DNA of 64,000 nt from Candidatus Eisenbacteria bacterium (GTDB lineage: Bacteria; Orphanbacterota; Orphanbacteria; Orphanbacterales; Orphanbacteraceae). The first letter of the stretch is position 1. Each line of letters begins with the position of its first letter. The stretch covers positions 261,375 to 325,374 of the forward strand of contig JAFGGD010000034.1 in the NCBI GenBank assembly GCA_016930695.1, read 5' to 3'. The translations under genes were made by a program, and so were the position numbers. Below the pieces are notes generated by a model. It made no database searches. It was not told the DNA's origin and saw only the letters and a list, made by a program, of their open reading frames with translations. Below, piece by piece: positions 45,186 to 55,515 of the stretch.

Positions 45186-45207
45186 CGTCGCCTCGGTGCG
45201 TCCGCCC

Positions 45208-45645
45208 TTATTCCTTCCAGTGCTTTTGTTCCACTTCGCGGAGGATGCTGTCGATCTGTTCCTTGACGCGCACCTCCGCGCTCGGCTCGAAGAGCACCTT
45301 CTGGATCCTTCCGTGGGAATCCTTCTTGGCGTAGCGGATCGACTGGAGCACCTCGATCGGCGCGAGGATGTCCCGGGAGACGCGGACCTCGATCGGGTCT
45401 CCGTCCACGTTTTCGGCCGGGCTGTTGAAGGGGGACATGCCGAGAGCCCAGCCGTGGGCCAACATTCCGCAGAGGGCGATCCGGAGGCGGTTCCACCCCT
45501 CTTCGGTGGAGAGGTCCAGGTTCCCCTTCAGCCTCTGCATCAGCCCGTCCACGACGGGGGTGATCCTCTCGATGATCTCCGGCTCCAGGCGGAGCTTGGC
45601 GAGGTTGATGAACATCTGCTGCACGATGTCGCTGGTCGGCGTCAT
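45208..45645 (-). CDS. Conserved-looking hypothetical protein, cytosolic
   Basis: The product is 145 residues with no signal peptide or membrane helix. It is rich in amphipathic helices at both ends (IVQQMFINLAKLRLEPEIIE and VRVKEQIDSILREVEQKHWK), and a middle strand-rich region (IEVRVSRDILAPIEVLQSIR). AAGGAG stands 8 nt before the ATG at 45645. It is the only minus-strand gene between 7343 and the right end of the window. No family or function was recognised. Confidence 0.65.
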   Translation of the reverse strand: MTPTSDIVQQMFINLAKLRLEPEIIERITPVVDGLMQRLKGNLDLSTEEGWNRLRIALCGMLAHGWALGMSPFNSPAENVDGDPIEVRVSRDILAPIEVLQSIRYAKKDSHGRIQKVLFEPSAEVRVKEQIDSILREVEQKHWKE

Positions 45646-45734
45646 CCCCTGATCTCCTTAACGATGAATGGGCTGCGAGCGTGTCTCTGTACCGATCATC
45701 GGCCCGATCGCGCCCGGGGTTTACGCCTTTTCTA

Positions 45735-45764
45735 TTGACGGAAACTCCGGACGCTGCATATTGT
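45735..45764 (+). promoter_or_regulatory. Sigma-70-type promoter for the nested TonB-domain gene
   Basis: TTGACG (45735-45740), 18-nt spacer, TATTGT (45759-45764), 51 nt before the ATG at 45815. It lies in the divergent region shared with the 45645 minus-strand start. Confidence 0.6.
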
Positions 45765-45814
45765 TAGGTTCAAATCGGTTGAACCGGAACCCCGTCAGGA
45801 GGCCCGAGAAGCTC

Positions 45815-46906
45815 ATGAAACGAATTGCCGGAACACTCGCCGTTTTCGCTCTCGTCCTGCCGCTCCTCCGGGGAGTCGCCGTCGCCGGCGGCCCTCCGGA
45901 CGGCTCGATACTGAGCAACGTCGAGTTCATGCAGCTGGCCGTTCGGGGTTCCGTTCTGGAAGCGTTCCGAAACCTCCCCTTGGACGGGACGGAACCGATC
46001 CGCCTCCACTCCGAGTCCCCATCGGAAATCGACTGGTTCGTGGAGAACGAGGTCGCCGGGGCTCTCGGGAAGCTGGGTTTCGGATTGGAACTCGACTCGT
46101 CGCCGAGGGCGACGTTTCGCAGGCATAGCCCGGGTAAACGCGCCGCTACGGGTCCCGTTGTGGGCCAGTACGACAAGGCGCCCGTCCAGACAGTGGGCGG
46201 GGGGATTCCTTACCCGGGCAAGGCGTGCCGGAAAGGATTGGAAGGAACGGTCACCGTCATGCTTCTGTTGAACGAAGTGGGAGCGGTGGCCAACGTGGTC
46301 GTGGAGGAGAGCACCGACCAGGCGTTTGAAAGCGTCGTGGTCGAGGGCGTGGAAGCGTACCGTTTCACGCCCGCCGAGAAGGACGGCGAGCCGATCAACG
46401 CGGCGCTCCGGATGCGGTTCGATTTTCCGGAAGCGGGCGATGACTGCAGCGAAGCGACCGTCGAGGGCGTGCTGCTCGATGGGAACGAGGAAGATGCCGA
46501 GGAGCCGGAGGAGGAGACCGTCGCCGGGAGTGAAGAGATCGTGGACGAAGCGGAGCCCGGATCCGGCGCGGTGCTCCACTACCGGGTTTCGGAGATGGAG
46601 CTTCGCTATCCGCAGGTCTCCCGGCGCTTGTGGTTCGGTCCGAAGAGGGTGGACCGGCTCGCCCGCACCCGAATCGACTTCCGGTTGATGGACGGGTCCA
46701 CTTTGCTCTGGGCCGAATCGTCGGAGCACCTCGTCACCGATCGAGTCCCCTTCGGGGCAATCCGTTTTCTCGAAACCGACCAGTTCCCCTTCGCCAGACC
46801 CGAGATGCCCGAGAGCGGAGGCGGCCGGATCATCGAGCCGCTGGCCGTCGCCGGGGTCATCGGCGGGCTGATCGTCCTTTTCTACGCCAATCAAGCCGGT
46901 AACTGA
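45815..46906 (+). CDS. Periplasmic protein with a TonB C-terminal domain inserted in another domain
   Basis: The product is 363 residues. An N-terminal signal peptide (GTLAVFALVLPLLRGVAVAG) is followed by a region without a known family (about 30-105), then a TonB C-terminal domain at about 130-210: IPYPGKACRKGLEGTVTVML and VEGVEAYRFTPAEKDGEPIN. An acidic linker (EEDAEEPEEETVAGSEE) leads to about 100 further residues (VSEMELRYPQVSRRLWFGPK and WAESSEHLVTDRV) and a final membrane helix (IIEPLAVAGVIGGLIVLFYA). TonB proteins normally have the helix first and the domain last, so the order is reversed here. The stretches flanking the TonB domain may be one split domain. Function is unknown. Confidence 0.75.
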   Translation: MKRIAGTLAVFALVLPLLRGVAVAGGPPDGSILSNVEFMQLAVRGSVLEAFRNLPLDGTEPIRLHSESPSEIDWFVENEVAGALGKLGFGLELDSSPRATFRRHSPGKRAATGPVVGQYDKAPVQTVGGGIPYPGKACRKGLEGTVTVMLLLNEVGAVANVVVEESTDQAFESVVVEGVEAYRFTPAEKDGEPINAALRMRFDFPEAGDDCSEATVEGVLLDGNEEDAEEPEEETVAGSEEIVDEAEPGSGAVLHYRVSEMELRYPQVSRRLWFGPKRVDRLARTRIDFRLMDGSTLLWAESSEHLVTDRVPFGAIRFLETDQFPFARPEMPESGGGRIIEPLAVAGVIGGLIVLFYANQAGN

Positions 46907-46935
46907 CGGGAATCCCCGAGCAAAACGGAGAAAGC

Positions 46936-47709
46936 ATGCGAAGAGCGAAGCTGTTCCTCTTCGTTCTCCTTTCGATCGGCGCCGGGTGCGGCGGCGGGTC
47001 CATCCCGCCGGTCACCGATCCGACGGCGCGGATCGAAAAGGCGGACGACTATTTGCGTCGAGGCAAGGAGCGGGAAGCCCTCGAGACCTATCGGATCATC
47101 GTGGGCGCCTACCCGGGAACGGAGTGGGAGGAGAGGGCGCGGCTCGGCATCGCCCGCTCCTATCGCTCGCAGGGGGATTATCCGGCGGCGGTCCTGGAGT
47201 ATCAGGATTTTCAGAGGCGCCACCCCCGCTCCGAGTTCGTGGACGACGCCGCCTACGAAATCGGACTCTGCTACGCCGAGCAACGAAAGAAGCCGCAGCT
47301 GGACCAGGAGTGGAACGAGAAAGCGTTGGAGCAATTCAACTCCTTCCTGGCCCGTTTCCCGGACAGTGATCTCGCGGAACAGGCCCGGGAAAAGCGTCTC
47401 GAGGCGCGCACGCAGTTCGCGCGCAAGACGATCCAAAACGGCGTCACCTACCGTAAGCTCCGGCGCTTCACCGCGGCGCGTTTCTATTTTCAGATCGTTC
47501 TGGATGAGTACCCGGACACCCCGCTGGTCCCCGAGGCGATCTACGAGATCGCCCGGAGCCACGAGGGGCAGAAGGATTACGCCGCCGCCTCGGAGGCGTA
47601 CCGAAAGCTGGCGGAGGAGTATCCCGGTTCGGATTGGGCGGAGAAGGGGGAAAAGCGGCTGAAGGAGATCGGGCGTCGCCTGGAGGAGGAAGCGGAGGAG
47701 GATTCGTGA
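46936..47709 (+). CDS. bamD: Outer membrane protein assembly factor BamD-like lipoprotein
   Basis: The product is 257 residues. A short signal ends in SIGAGC, a lipobox. Five TPR-like repeats follow, e.g. [40 protein letters not shown] and [20 protein letters not shown], the last being the conserved BamD region. BamD helps BamA insert barrel proteins. Length and repeat spacing match BamD rather than YbgF. The downstream neighbour nadD overlaps by 4 nt. Confidence 0.88.
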   Translation: MRRAKLFLFVLLSIGAGCGGGSIPPVTDPTARIEKADDYLRRGKEREALETYRIIVGAYPGTEWEERARLGIARSYRSQGDYPAAVLEYQDFQRRHPRSEFVDDAAYEIGLCYAEQRKKPQLDQEWNEKALEQFNSFLARFPDSDLAEQAREKRLEARTQFARKTIQNGVTYRKLRRFTAARFYFQIVLDEYPDTPLVPEAIYEIARSHEGQKDYAAASEAYRKLAEEYPGSDWAEKGEKRLKEIGRRLEEEAEEDS

Positions 47710-48323
47710 CGGGACGGACGGTCATCTTCGGGGGGACTTTCGACCCGATCCATATCGCCCACCTCGCCCTGGCGGAGGGAGCGGCGGATGAACTGGGCGC
47801 GGAGAGAGTTCTCTTCGTTCCCGCCGGAACGCCGCCGCACAAGGGGGGGGCGCGTCTCTCCGCCGCGAAGCAGAGGCTCCGCATGGTGGAGTTGGCGGTT
47901 CTCGGAAACGATCGATTCGCCGTCTCGCGGGTCGAGATCGACCGGGAGGGGCGATCCTACGCCGTCGACACGATCCGGCAGATCGCCCGGGAAGAAAACG
48001 GGGGGCGCCCGCTCTATCTGATCGGCGCGGACAGCTTGGCCGATCTGGGTTCCTGGCGGGAGCCGGATGCGATTCTCGAGGAAGCGGAGGTGGTCGTGGC
48101 GCCGCGCCCCGGTTTCGATCCGGAACGCGCCCCGGGCGACCGCCGCGGGAGGGTGCGCGTGCTCGCGACTCCTCGGCTCGATCTCTCCGCGACGGCGATC
48201 CGTGAAAAGGTTCGTCGCGGCGAATCGATACGCTATCTGGTCCCGGACGCGGTTCGCGATTACATTGAGCGGCACGGTCTTTACGTCGAGAGGAAGGAGC
48301 GGGGTGATGGCGCGGCGGGATGA
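47706..48323 (+). CDS. nadD: Nicotinate-nucleotide adenylyltransferase
   Basis: The product is 205 residues. The nucleotidyltransferase motif [12 protein letters not shown] is at the N-terminus, [10 protein letters not shown] is the substrate loop, and [20 protein letters not shown] is the ISSTxIR-type C-terminal motif. It converts NaMN and ATP to deamido-NAD. GTG at 47706 overlaps the bamD stop (GTGA). The usual rsfS neighbour is absent. It overlaps the ribonuclease G gene by 17 nt. Confidence 0.96.
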   Translation: MTGRTVIFGGTFDPIHIAHLALAEGAADELGAERVLFVPAGTPPHKGGARLSAAKQRLRMVELAVLGNDRFAVSRVEIDREGRSYAVDTIRQIAREENGGRPLYLIGADSLADLGSWREPDAILEEAEVVVAPRPGFDPERAPGDRRGRVRVLATPRLDLSATAIREKVRRGESIRYLVPDAVRDYIERHGLYVERKERGDGAAG

Positions 48324-49869
48324 CGGGATCTATACCGAGATCATCGTGAACGTCAATCCGAACGAAACGCGCGTGGCGATTCTGGAGGACCACGAGTTGG
48401 TGGAGTTTCTCCCCGAGCGGGCCGAATCGGCGCGACAGGTGGGCGACGTGTACAAAGGGCGGGTCAACGCCGTGTTGCCCGGCATGCAGGCCGCCTTCAT
48501 CGACATCGGCCACGAGAAGACCGCTTTCCTTCACGTCTCCGACATGGTCATGCCCGATCCCGAGAGCATGGAGGCGGAGGGGGGCGGCGTCGCCGAACGG
48601 CACGAATCGCGGACGCGCAAGGTTCCCCGGGACGTCTCCATCGAGGGACTCCTCAAGAAGGGGCAGGAGATCGTGGTCCAGGTGACCAAGGAACCGATCG
48701 GCACCAAGGGTCCGCGGGTCACCACGCAGATCAGCCTCGCGGGGCGGTACGTGGTTCTCATGCCCGGCATTCCCCAAATCGGTGTTTCCAGAAAGATCGA
48801 GGACGCGGAGGAGCGGGCGCGACTGAGGGGGTTGGTGCAGGAGCTCACGCCGGCGGGGATGGGCGTCATCGTTCGAACAGTGGGGGCGGGGAAGGACAAG
48901 CGCCAGTTCGCCGCGGACATCCGCTATCTGGCCAACGTGTGGAAGAAGGTTCGGAAGGCGGAGCAGAAGCTCCCCTGCCCGTCGGTCTTGCACAAGGAGT
49001 TGGGGCTCACCACCGGGCTTATTCGCGACCTGTTCAACGAGGAAGTGGATCGTCTGATCATCGATTCCAAGAAGGAATACCGGCAGATTCTGCAATACCT
49101 CGGTTCCACGGCGCCGGAACTCAAGGAGAGGGTGCACCTCTACCAGGAAGAGACGCCGATTTTCGACGCCTACGAGATCGAAAACGAGGTGGAGAAAACG
49201 CTTCTTTCCAAAATCTGGCTGAAGCAGGGAGGCTACATCATCCTGGAGCAGACCGAGGCGCTGGTCACCATCGACGTGAATACGGGGCGTTACATCGGCG
49301 AACGGGACCAGGAAGAGACGATATTCCGAACCAACATGGAAGCGGTGAAGGAGATCGCGAGGCAGCTTCGTCTCCGCGACGTGGGCGGCATCATCGTGAT
49401 CGATTTTATTGATATGGAAAAGGAATCGAACCGGGAAAGGGTGGTCGAGACGCTCCGGGACGCCCTCCGGCGGGACCGTTCCCGGACGAAGGCTTTTCGG
49501 GTGAGCGAACTCGGCCTCGTGGAGATGACGCGCCAGAGGGTTCGCCCCAGCCTGTTGCACTATTTCAGCGCCCCGTGCCCGCACTGCGGCGGAACCGGAA
49601 AGCGGCTCTCTCTCCCCTCGCTGGCGATGAAGGTGGAGAGGACGCTTCGCCGCGTTTCCACCTATTGCCGGGAGAGGCATGTGCGGGTCCGTCTTCATCC
49701 GGACGTCGCGGTCGCGTTTCTGCAGGAGAACGCCGGTCGTCTCGAGGCGATCGAGAAGCGATTCCGGATCCGCGCGGAAATCGCGGACGACCCGTCGCTG
49801 GATCGGGAGGAGATCCGCGTGTTCGGGGTGAAGTCGGGGAAGGACCTGTCGGAACAGGTCACCTTCTGA
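48307..49869 (+). CDS. rng: Ribonuclease G/E family endoribonuclease
   Basis: The product is 520 residues. The N-terminal S1 domain is [20 protein letters not shown]; the catalytic core has [13 protein letters not shown] and [11 protein letters not shown] with the Asp residues that bind Mg2+; [10 protein letters not shown] is the Zn-link Cys pair. No long C-terminal degradosome scaffold exists, so it is RNase G-like in size. It processes rRNA and decays mRNA. The ATG lies within nadD, and its TGA stop (49867-49869) is the first codon of a 183-bp palindrome. Confidence 0.95.
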   Translation: MARRDDGIYTEIIVNVNPNETRVAILEDHELVEFLPERAESARQVGDVYKGRVNAVLPGMQAAFIDIGHEKTAFLHVSDMVMPDPESMEAEGGGVAERHESRTRKVPRDVSIEGLLKKGQEIVVQVTKEPIGTKGPRVTTQISLAGRYVVLMPGIPQIGVSRKIEDAEERARLRGLVQELTPAGMGVIVRTVGAGKDKRQFAADIRYLANVWKKVRKAEQKLPCPSVLHKELGLTTGLIRDLFNEEVDRLIIDSKKEYRQILQYLGSTAPELKERVHLYQEETPIFDAYEIENEVEKTLLSKIWLKQGGYIILEQTEALVTIDVNTGRYIGERDQEETIFRTNMEAVKEIARQLRLRDVGGIIVIDFIDMEKESNRERVVETLRDALRRDRSRTKAFRVSELGLVEMTRQRVRPSLLHYFSAPCPHCGGTGKRLSLPSLAMKVERTLRRVSTYCRERHVRVRLHPDVAVAFLQENAGRLEAIEKRFRIRAEIADDPSLDREEIRVFGVKSGKDLSEQVTF

Positions 49870-50049
49870 CCCGCGGGCCGAGGAGGAATCCTACTGCGGT
49901 TTCAATAAAAGGGCCGGTGAGGACGTCCTTCCTTCACCCGCTTCCTCATCGTAGCTTTGGCTACGACTCCGGGAGCGGGCTTGTCCAGGACGACCTCACC
50001 GGTCCTTCCTTGAGACCTCGCGACGGATTCTTCCTCGGCCCGCGGGTCA
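49867..50049. repeat. 183-bp imperfect palindrome after rng, nested hairpin
   Basis: The outer arms pair over 25 nt: 49867-49891 (TGACCCGCGGGCCGAGGAGG plus five bases) with 50025-50049, with one G-U-type difference. Inside, 49911-49929 (GGGCCGGTGAGGACGTCCT) pairs with 49987-50005 with two differences, the intervening 49892-49910 and 50006-50024 show partial complementarity, and the innermost stem GTAGC/GCTAC (loop TTTG, 49956-49959) is flanked by CCCGCT arms. Both tips read TGACCCGCGGG inward. No T-run follows, so it is not a simple terminator. It also supplies the rng stop codon. Confidence 0.88.
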
Positions 50050-50052
50050 ATG

Positions 50053-50098
50053 CAAGAGAGAGAGCAAGAGAGAGAACAAGAATAAGAGAGAGAAAGAG
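50053..50098 (+). repeat. GA-rich tract with a 12-nt period
   Basis: Units start at 50053 (CAAGAGAGAGAG), 50065 (CAAGAGAGAGAA) and 50077 (CAAGAATAAGAGAG...), ending around 50098. The tract is almost pure purine and directly follows the palindrome. About 60 bp of lower-GC sequence then leads to the rplU promoter region. Confidence 0.75.
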
Positions 50099-50227
50099 CC
50101 TGTCCACCGAATTCAAAAGAACGAATCAGTGTAAACCGCATAATAACAACAAGATAGGGTTTGTTTGCCCGTCGGCGGAGCGGTGCGATTGGGGGGAGGG
50201 AGAATGCCCGCGGGAACGATCGAGGGC

Positions 50228-50256
50228 TTGACAGGAAGGGACGCGGGTGATATAAA
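50228..50256 (+). promoter_or_regulatory. Near-consensus sigma-70-type promoter for rplU-rpmA
   Basis: TTGACA (50228-50233), 17-nt spacer, TATAAA (50251-50256): the best promoter match in the window, as expected for ribosomal protein genes. It lies about 97 nt upstream of the rplU GTG. Confidence 0.88.
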
Positions 50257-50262
50257 TTTCAG

Positions 50263-50352
50263 GTTCATTTGGGTGCGGCCTGTGTCGCGGCTGCGAGCGC
50301 CGCACCGATCCCCATCGACACCCGAGAAGCTCGGACGGAGAGGAGTCGGAAC
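50263..50352 (+). other. rplU leader, possible autoregulatory structure
   Basis: About 90 nt of leader contain a GC-rich inverted pair (GTGCGGC at about 50275-50281 against GCCGCAC at about 50302-50308) and the GGAGAGGAG ribosome site. L21 leaders are autoregulatory in some bacteria, but no known motif was recognised here. Confidence 0.3.
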
Positions 50353-50691
50353 GTGTACGCGATTGTGGAAACCGGGGGCTTCCAGTTTCGGGTCGAGCCG
50401 GGCGCCGAGATCGAAGTTCCGAAGCGCATCGAGGACGTGGGGGAGAAAGTAACACTCTCCCGGGTCCTTTATTGGGAAGACGAGGAAGGTTCCCGCCACG
50501 TGGGAACCCCGACGATCGAGAGCGTCCGCGCCGAGGCGGAAGTGGTCGGCCACGGACGGGGCGAGAAAGTCCTTGTGTATAAATTCAAGAGGCGTAAAAA
50601 ATATCGCCGCTTGATCGGGTCCCGGAGCCATAACACCCGTCTTCGTATCTTGGCGATCGAGCGGGGCGGTTCCGAGGAGCCCGCCGAATAG
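50353..50691 (+). CDS. rplU: 50S ribosomal protein L21
   Basis: The product is 112 residues. [20 protein letters not shown] matches the L21 N-terminus, [20 protein letters not shown] is the conserved C-terminal part. The GTG at 50353 is preferred over upstream starts because GGAGAGGAG lies 9 nt before it and gives the family N-terminus; an extra eight or nine residues at the C-terminus (RGGSEEPAE) are lineage-specific. It pairs with rpmA, as nearly everywhere in bacteria. Confidence 0.97.
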   Translation: MYAIVETGGFQFRVEPGAEIEVPKRIEDVGEKVTLSRVLYWEDEEGSRHVGTPTIESVRAEAEVVGHGRGEKVLVYKFKRRKKYRRLIGSRSHNTRLRILAIERGGSEEPAE

Positions 50692-50713
50692 AGATCCGGA
50701 AGAGGAGTACATC

Positions 50714-50980
50714 ATGGCGCATAAAAAGGGAGTGGGAAGCTCCAGAAACGGCCGGGACAGTAATTCCCAGCGCCTCGGCGTGAAGCGTTTCGGCGGCCAG
50801 AGGGTCCATGCCGGCGAAATCCTCGTCCGGCAGCACGGCACCCGCATCTACCCGGGCCGGAACGTCGGTCTCGGAGGCGACTACACGCTTTTCGCCAAGG
50901 AGAGCGGCGTGGTTGAATACGTCCGTCAGGGCCGGGACCGGAAGGTGGTCCACATCGTCGTTTCCGAACCGAACGAGTAG
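50714..50980 (+). CDS. rpmA: 50S ribosomal protein L27
   Basis: The product is 88 residues. [20 protein letters not shown] and [20 protein letters not shown] are nearly invariant in L27, whose N-terminal tail reaches the peptidyl-transferase centre. There is no cleavable N-terminal extension of the Firmicutes type. It follows rplU by 22 nt and is followed by a terminator. The usual next gene, obgE, is not here. Confidence 0.98.
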   Translation: MAHKKGVGSSRNGRDSNSQRLGVKRFGGQRVHAGEILVRQHGTRIYPGRNVGLGGDYTLFAKESGVVEYVRQGRDRKVVHIVVSEPNE

Positions 50981-51037
50981 GGGAGGGGATGACCGGATCG
51001 TCCGTCGGCCGATGCGAGGAAACGATCCCGAATACGG

Positions 51038-51069
51038 GGAGGGGATTTCTGTCCCCTCCTTTTCTTTTT
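51038..51069 (+). terminator. Rho-independent terminator after rpmA
   Basis: GGAGGGGA (51038-51045) pairs with TCCCCTCC (51052-51059) over a 6-nt loop, followed by TTTTCTTTTT (51060-51069). Confidence 0.9.
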
Positions 51070-51083
51070 AAGGGAAAAACATC

Positions 51084-51869
51084 ATGAGCACCGAGCGCAG
51101 AGCCGTGGCGATCATACCGGCCCGGATCGGGTCCACGCGTCTTCCGCGGAAGCCGCTCCAAAAGATCGGCGGCCGGGAGGTGGTGCTCCGGGTTTGCGAC
51201 CGCGCCGCCTCTTCCCGGTTGATCGACCGGGTCGTGGTCGCCACCGATGACGAGGAGATCCGCGCTCTCGTGGAAGGGGCGGGATACGATGCGCGGATGA
51301 CGTCGCCGGACCATCCCACCGGGACCGATCGGGTGGCGGAAGCGGCGGCGCGCGTGGACGCCGAGGTGATCGCCAACATCCAGGGGGACGAGCCTTTCCT
51401 GCCGACGGAGGCGCTCGACCGGGCGGTCCGCCCGATGTTGGAGGATCCCGGAAAGCCGATGCACACGCTGGTGGTTCCCCTGGAGAAGGACGAGGAGTTC
51501 GCCGACCCGAACGTCGTCAAGGTGACGGTGGACCGGGAGGGCCGGGCCCTTTACTTCTCGCGGTCGCCGATTCCGCACCGTTGGCGCGGCGGCGGCGCGC
51601 CGGTCTGGAAACACGTGGGGGTTTACATCTTTCAGAGGGAAGCCCTTTTCCGTTTCGTCTCCCTCCCCCGGTCGCCTCTCGAAGAAGGGGAGGGGTTGGA
51701 GCAGCTCAGGGCGCTCGAGAACGGCATGGCGATCTATGTCGGTTTTCATCCCGACCCGTTTCACGGGATCGAAACCGAAGAGGATCTGCGGGCCGCCGGG
51801 GAACGGATCGCCCGCGAGGAGGGTCGGTCGCCGGACAGGACCGGAAGCGCCCGAGGGTCGGGATCGTAA
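51084..51869 (+). CDS. kdsB: 3-deoxy-manno-octulosonate cytidylyltransferase
   Basis: The product is 261 residues. VAIIPARIGSTRLPRKPLQK is the CMP-Kdo synthetase N-terminal signature; VVVATDDEEI, IQGDEPFLP and KHVGVYIFQREALF are conserved. It activates Kdo with CTP for lipopolysaccharide. It is the first gene of a kdsB-pyrG-kdsA-kdsD run, and pyrG makes the CTP it uses. The start lies 15 nt after the rpmA terminator, and no promoter of its own was found between them. Confidence 0.96.
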   Translation: MSTERRAVAIIPARIGSTRLPRKPLQKIGGREVVLRVCDRAASSRLIDRVVVATDDEEIRALVEGAGYDARMTSPDHPTGTDRVAEAAARVDAEVIANIQGDEPFLPTEALDRAVRPMLEDPGKPMHTLVVPLEKDEEFADPNVVKVTVDREGRALYFSRSPIPHRWRGGGAPVWKHVGVYIFQREALFRFVSLPRSPLEEGEGLEQLRALENGMAIYVGFHPDPFHGIETEEDLRAAGERIAREEGRSPDRTGSARGSGS

Positions 51870-51877
51870 GGCAATAG

Positions 51878-54365
<2,488 letters not shown>

Positions 54366-54369
<4 letters not shown>

Positions 54370-55397
54370 GAGAGAAGGACGACCGGGAGCGGTTCTGTAT
54401 CGAGAGGGCGCGGGCGGTCTGCCGGCGTGAGGCGGAGGCGATCCGGGAGGCGGAGGAGAGGATCGACGGCGCCTTCGCGCGAGCGGTGGAGATCCTGCAT
54501 CGTGCCGTCGTGCGGCCCGAGGACCCGGAGGGGACGGGGCTCGGCAAGATCGTAGTGACCGGGCTCGGCAAATCCGGATTGGTGGCGCGGAAGATCGCCG
54601 CCACATTCAATTCCACCGGCGCCGCCGCCTACTACCTTCATCCCGTCGAGGCGATCCACGGCGACCTGGGGATGGTCCGTTCCGAAGACGTGGTGGTGGC
54701 GATCTCCCGTTCCGGCGGGAACGAGGAATTGCTCCGGCTCATCCCTTCGCTCCGCCTGTTGGGGGTTCCGATCATCCTGATCACGGCGAATCCGGATTCG
54801 GAGCTTGCCCGTTTCGCGACAGAAGTCCTGAGGATCGGCGACGGTCCGGAGGCGTGCAGCCTGAATCTGGCGCCGACGGCGAGCGTCGTGGCGAGCCTGG
54901 CCGTCGGGGACGCCCTGGCCGTCACGCTTTTCGACCTTAGAGGTCTAAAATGTGATGACTTCGCCCGATTTCATCCGGGCGGCGTGCTTGGAAGAAGGCT
55001 CCTCCTTCGCGTGGAGGACCTGATGCTCCACGGAGACGGCGTCCCCCTGGTGCGGGAAAACGCGGACATGCGCGCCGTGCTCATGGAGATCGTGGAGAAA
55101 CGGGTCGGGGCGACGGGGGTGGTGGACGACGAGGGAACCCTGACCGGCATCATCACCGACGGCGATCTGAAACGGATCCTTCTCCGCCACGAGGAGACGG
55201 GAGGACTGCGGGCCCGGGACATGATGACCCGAAACCCGAAGACCATCGGTCCCGACTCACTCGTCGCGGAAGCCCTCAAGAAAATGACCGACGACCCGAA
55301 AAGTATTTTACCGTGCTTACTGGTTACGGATCAATCCGGTAGACCGATCGGGTTCTTGCATCACTACGCTTGTCTGCAGAGCGGCGTGACCGAGTAA
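54366..55397 (+). CDS. kdsD: Arabinose-5-phosphate isomerase (KdsD/KpsF)
   Basis: The product is 343 residues. The SIS domain at about 45-190 has GKIVVTGLGKSGLVARKIAA and VVVAISRSGGNEELLRLIPS. Two CBS domains follow at about 215-340 (EDLMLHGDGVPLVRENADMR and ARDMMTRNPKTIGPDSLVAE). It makes arabinose-5-P, the KdsA substrate, from ribulose-5-P. The TTG at 54366 overlaps kdsA by 4 nt and yields the family N-terminus IERARAVCRREAEAI. A candidate promoter pair begins about 7 nt after its stop. Confidence 0.94.
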
Positions 55398-55403
55398 TTC
55401 CAT

Positions 55404-55420
55404 TTGGCATAAGCCTTGCT
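55404..55420 (+). promoter_or_regulatory. Candidate sigma-54 (-24/-12) promoter before the lpx/lpt/rpoN operon
   Basis: TTGGCATAAGCCTTGCT (55404-55420) fits the TTGGCAC-N5-TTGCT consensus: GG at 55406-55407 and GC at 55418-55419 are exactly 10 nt apart. It lies 7 nt after kdsD and overlaps the first base of a TTGACA at 55420. rpoN itself is the fourth gene downstream. Confidence 0.45.
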
Positions 55421-55449
55421 TGACACGCGTCGCCCACCCCTTGTATCTT
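55420..55449 (+). promoter_or_regulatory. Sigma-70-type promoter before the lpxL-like gene
   Basis: TTGACA (55420-55425), 18-nt spacer, TATCTT (55444-55449), about 67 nt upstream of the TTG at 55516. Confidence 0.65.
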
Positions 55450-55515
55450 GATCGTGCGGGGAGAGGAACGAACCGAGAGGGATTCTTCCACGAGGCATAC
55501 CGCAAGGAGGATGCG

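Noticed and set aside
47722-49698. A 658-codon minus-strand open frame over nadD and rng
   Set aside because: It mirrors two well-identified plus-strand genes; no start site, Shine-Dalgarno or recognisable domain.
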